Origin: Apiosordaria backusii
Taxonomy: Eukaryota > Ascomycota > Sordariomycetes > Sordariales > Lasiosphaeriaceae
DNA: 64,000 nt
Direction of reading: 5' to 3'
Assembly (NCBI GenBank): GCA_030549205.1
Contig: JAUKTV010000006.1
Span: 452,501-516,500, forward strand
The position numbers and the translations under genes were made by a program. The notes below the pieces were generated by a model, which saw only the letters and a list, made by a program, of their open reading frames with translations, had not been told where the DNA came from and made no database searches. Below, piece by piece: positions 60,073 through 64,000 of this stretch (positions are counted from its first letter, which is position 1; each line of letters begins with the position of its first letter).

Positions 60073-62250
60073 GGTGATGATGTTGTGATGGTTGGTAGGC
60101 GCGGGGTGTACGTTGTGCCGTGTGCGGATGGGCGGGCAAAAAAAAAGGCGGTAACGATTTGATTGATGGGAGCTGTCGATGCAAAGAAGACGAGAGTGGG
60201 TGGACGGAGACGGAAGCGGTGGAGTGGGCAGATGAATTTTGGTGTCGGGTCTTTTCTCGCGACGGGTGTTGTTGACGAGTCGAAAAATCAAAAGCTCGCT
60301 GATGATGCTTCCGAATGTTTGCTGCTGCTGCTGCCCAGACCCAGGTGCCAGTGCTCAGCAGAAGCTCCCTTTGCTTAACTACCAACCTTAGCACGCACCC
60401 CCCCACCACAAACCAAAGCTAAGCGAGCTTTGTGCACCCTCTGTCTTCCAGGTTTGTGCACCCGACACCAGCTCTCATGTTGTGCAAACTCTGTTTGGCT
60501 GTGTTTGTGTGTTTGGCTAGATGCCAGGTGTGATGCCAGGTGTGATGCCAGGTGGCGGCCAGCTGTGCCAGGCTTGGTCGGCAAGTTCCAGCCGCTGCTG
60601 GGGAGTGTTGCGAAGGGAGGGGAAAGGGGTTGCCTGCCTGTGATGGACTGGTGAAGAACAGGAACAACTGCTCGAGACATTCCAGAGAAAACACGGCATG
60701 AAGTCACCCGTGTTGTCCAACAGGCCGGGCCTGCAGAGAAGCGTCGAGCCAAGTTATGTGCCGCTCAGAGAGACGATACATACCTGGAGTTCCTGTGGCT
60801 GCTTGTCGGCACCAGGCAGAGACTCGCAAGGTTGACCGCTGAATCAGCCATGCCAGTCGGTCATGAGGGGGTGAAAAGACCAAGAGTCTCCAAGGACGAT
60901 GTGAAAAGCACCATCTTGCGGTACCTGCAACGTCTGCGAAGGTTGCGGTGGTGGTTGAAATGGCGGCTCAAAGTTGTTCTGACTGTCAATTTAGGACATT
61001 GAAGACGTTGTGATGTCGTTGCTGAAGGACCCACAATTTCACATACGCTCCAGCCACCTCCACACAGACAGACAGCCGTGCGCAGTCCCCGCTACCTAGG
61101 CCGTGGCTGATTCTTCTGTCTGGCTGCCTCCCGTCTTCCTTCAGCATCCCGTCTGCCCAAGCCATTGTGCTTGGTCTGGATGTCTTCATGCCTGGCATCT
61201 GCGTGACTCTATGGTTGCTCTCGAGAAACCGACAAGACGGTGATCTGAGATGGGCCGGCACCTGGCCGGCGGGATGTTGGCCCGCACACGATTTCCAACC
61301 TCGTAGGAAACGATGATCTTCCAATCAGCAAAACATGATCTTGGATCACCAGAGTTCAACAAGGCTTACCTCACGCCCACCCAAACAACAATGCGGCCAA
61401 GGCCAACGAGGTCTGTGATTGGAACCAATGTCCTTCCTCGGAAAGTCCTGATAGCTTCCGAAATCGACGTTCAGCTTGACTATCTCTGGCCACTCAGCAT
61501 CACACAAACTTGGCGGCATGTCGACAATACATCTGAGCAACAGCTCCTCCAGCTCTGCGAAGAGAAGCCTCAATGGAATCCACAAAATGCGGTGATGATG
61601 CCTGGGCCTCGAGACAGGAGCACTCGCAACCAGTCGACGAGAAGCTCACCGCGAGAAGCCCAGAAACTTCAAGTTTGAGGTTGAAGCTCGCCAGATCCAA
61701 TGAACCAGAGCCAATGATGCACCCGCCCGGCGGAGTGAGACACTGCCACAAATTCTGCCTTGATGGGTTGCGCTCCAACCTATAGCGTGGTGTTTTGGTC
61801 GAGGCTGGGCCGCAGAACCCCTGGTCCAAGCAGTTTCCAATACCCGCCAGTGCCTCTTCCGCTATTCCCAGCAGACAGTTGTGGCGCATTGGCGGCAGCC
61901 CATTGAAGGCCGCCCCTGACCTCACCACGCAGCGAGCGGCATCCCACCACAGCCTTGCGCTTGTCTCGATGTAAGCGGGTTGGACAGATGGGTTCAAATA
62001 GGAATCATGTCTGGGGTGTCGCCACGGGGGTTCTCCCGTCTACGCCCGGCCAGAGTTTGCTGTTGTGGTTGCCAAATGCAATATTAGCTGCAGCTGTGTC
62101 CCACCTGCTTCCGTCCCTCAGCTCACAGACGACACGATTTGATATAGCCCCACGATATTCATTCCGACGAGAAGCTCACCTTCGATATTCCGCCTGTTAC
62201 AAACCAGACTTTGCACACCATCGGGCCCCGGCCCTTCACCTTCACTCCTC
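60073..62250. other. Intergenic region between divergent genes
   Basis: 2.2 kb between H2A.Z (-) and the zinc-finger gene (+). It contains both promoters. A short 12-bp tandem repeat lies at 60521-60554. Frames here are short and unrecognised. Confidence 0.45.
60521..60554. repeat. 12-bp tandem repeat (ATGCCAGGTGTG)
   Basis: Nearly three perfect copies of ATGCCAGGTGTG about 450 bp upstream of the H2A.Z start. Confidence 0.8.
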
Positions 62251-64000
62251 ATGGAATCTTCCACCGCATCTGTAAAGCCGGCTTCAGCCGTCGCCCACGA
62301 CGCATCTACCGTTACAGCTGCCGTAGCGCAAGATCTCAGTGTGAGTTCAGATTCTTCCGCCGAGGAAGCCCTTCCAGACAGGCCGCCGCGGGTTGGGTTC
62401 CAAGAAGGCCCGCCAGTTCCCATCCGCAGCGTGAAGGACACCGTTGCCGAACGCCGCCAACCTGAGAGGCGAGACTCATGTGAGAGGTTCCAATGGACCT
62501 TTCAACAACGAAGATCAAACACCGGCTGGTCCGTGGCCTCTGGGTTAACTGCCGCTTCGACTTTCACCGACATCACCGAGCCCGAGAGCCCTGAACCCAC
62601 CGACGAAGGGACGTTTGATGTCGAACTTGCTTTGGCTTCGTCGCCTCCTCGCCCTCCCACCTCTCTGTCCCGCTCAGTTGCTTGCCCTCCATTACCGACA
62701 AAACCGCTGGATTCCATCGACTCTGACAAGCCTTCCTCATCACGCCAACGTCAGCGAATCAACGGCATTATGCCATCTCCTAGGAGAGTCCATTTGGATA
62801 GGCCATTCCGGAGAGACTCAAACCACATTCCACACTCTTTGCCCATCGCGGAGCATGTTGGACTGACCACAGATGACGCGAGAGAGGAAGACAGCAACTC
62901 AAGTCATGGTTTGCTTGGCAAAAGAGACAGCGGCCCAGACGAGAACCCCTGTGGAGCCGACGTTGAGCCAAACCAGGAGGAAGGCGAACTATTTTCAGGA
63001 GGGGATGACGGACTTCCACTCACACCCGAAGGCTTCCATTCCTCGACGGATGAGAATACACCGGATTCCCTGAGTGAAGTAGAGCATGGGTCGGCACACG
63101 AGGTGGACCACAGCTTGGTGCAGGACTTTCTCGACAGGGCCCTCAAGCACGTGTTTGGCGTTGAGCTCTGTGAGCTCAGCCAGGGCACCGCGTCAGCAGC
63201 CTACCAGTCGGTCAGCTACTGTCTCGACGAACTATCCTATATTGTTCGCTCCGGGAGTCGGCATTCTTTCTCGTTCAATGAGGCAGGCCGCGGCCACGCT
63301 AGATCCAGCAACACTCATATTCAGGCGGCGGTCGATGCAACCGGGTATGGTGGGGCATCAAGCGGACAAAGCAGTCGCAGAAATCACAGTGGAACTAAAA
63401 AAAGACTAAGCGGGGGCCTTGAAGGCGAGGAAGAACAAGAGGGAGACGGTGACGACGGGGATGAACGTCAAGGCGGTGGTAAGAGACAAAAGGTGGTGGA
63501 CCATGGCCACGGCCAAAACTTCAGCTGTCCGTTTCGCAAGAGAAACCCAATCAGGTTCAACGTCCGCGACTTTCAGAACTGCGCGGTCCAGTCCTTTCCC
63601 GACATACCTCAGCTTAAACGCCACATTAAAAACTTTCACCGACAAAACTCGATACCGCCGTTCATGTGCCCACGGTGCAAGGAGGATATGGGAAGCCATG
63701 TGGATCTGCTCGCCCATTCCGCCGTAGAGATCCAGTGTATGTGTGAAGTCCGGGACGTGCCATCAAGTTTAGACCCCGAAGATGGCATCACGCCACAGGT
63801 TGAGGAAATTCTCAATGGAAGGAAGGCGAATTCGAAAGTGGACAGCTGGGATACGCTTTGGGAAGTGCTGTTTGGAACAGAACAAGCGATTCCTGACCAT
63901 AGTAAGCATCTGCCCTGCTGAACAATTTGGCGAAATATGAGTACTGACTTTTGGCAAGATTTTGTGCCACCTACGGAGTTGGAGGAGGTTCACGCCGAGT
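62251..64000 (+). CDS. C2H2-like zinc-finger protein, partial
   Basis: The gene is cut by the window end. Exon 1 is 62251-63901, intron 63902-63958 (GTAAGC...TACTGAC...AAG), and exon 2 starts at 63959. The join gives PDHNFVPPTELEEVH. At least 560 residues. The N-terminal ~350 residues are Ser/Pro/Glu-rich and probably disordered. A basic GGGKRQKVV stretch precedes the likely zinc-binding part, where CPF...C, QLKRHIKNFH, FMCPRCKEDMGSHVDLLAH and CMCEV suggest two degenerate C2H2 fingers. This layout is common in large, poorly studied protein families of Sordariomycetes. Function is unknown. A nuclear location is inferred from the basic patch. Confidence 0.78.

Noticed and set aside
59548..60291. 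247-codon minus-strand frame across H2A.Z
   Set aside because: It is the read-through of H2A.Z exon 1 into its long intron plus upstream leader. The spliced H2A.Z explains the coding part.

Overview
The window is nuclear DNA from a filamentous ascomycete (Pezizomycotina), most likely a Sordariomycete and possibly of the order Sordariales. The reasons are many short GT-AG introns (about 50-110 bp) with CTAAC/CTGAC branch sites, AT-rich repeat blocks that look mutated by RIP (repeat-induced point mutation), and a set of conserved fungal genes (MRE11, RAD14/XPA, APC10, TAF10, PHO88, striatin, PIN4, H2A.Z, HAL2, uS19m). All exon boundaries were read by eye from splice signals, reading frame and family resemblance; no alignment was run.

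Layout. Positions 1-10125 and 16297-20860 are extremely AT-rich, gene-free repeat DNA. They hold three related copies of one large repeat (1-875 plus a partial tandem unit to 1158; 7385-8844; 17524-19980), two copies of a separate element of about 0.96 kb flanked by short direct repeats (3671-4650 and 18618-19572), and one LTR-like element (9080-9666). A GC-normal Helitron-type transposon of about 6.2 kb (10126-16296) sits between the two AT-rich blocks. Its Rep/helicase gene is on the minus strand. It keeps its catalytic residues but has one in-frame stop and one frameshift in the N-terminal part. Its end structure, with inverted repeats at the 5' end and inside the 3' end, resembles the Helitron2/Helentron group.

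From about 20.9 kb to the right edge is an ordinary gene-rich region with 17 protein-coding genes. In order: a redox-inactive PDI-like ER protein (+), a Zn2Cys6 transcription factor (-), mitochondrial uS19 (+), TAF10 (-), MRE11 (-), APC10 (+), a short-chain dehydrogenase with an exon junction that cannot be closed (-), a Pof1/NMNAT-like nucleotidylyltransferase (+), PHO88/SND3 (+), RAD14/XPA (+), striatin (+), a secreted DUF1996 protein (-), HAL2/MET22 (-), PIN4-like RRM-R3H protein (-), an unrecognised Cys-rich protein (+), histone H2A.Z (-), and a zinc-finger protein cut by the window end (+).

The genes are housekeeping genes of unrelated pathways and do not form a cluster. Two are DNA repair genes (MRE11 for double-strand breaks, RAD14 for nucleotide excision repair). 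The most interesting points are the apparently two successive 8-nt microexons in the PDI-like gene, the Helitron2-like end structure and its position between RIP-mutated blocks, and the broken junction in the SDR gene. I found no evidence for a wholly new system, no tRNA or rRNA gene, and no CRISPR array.
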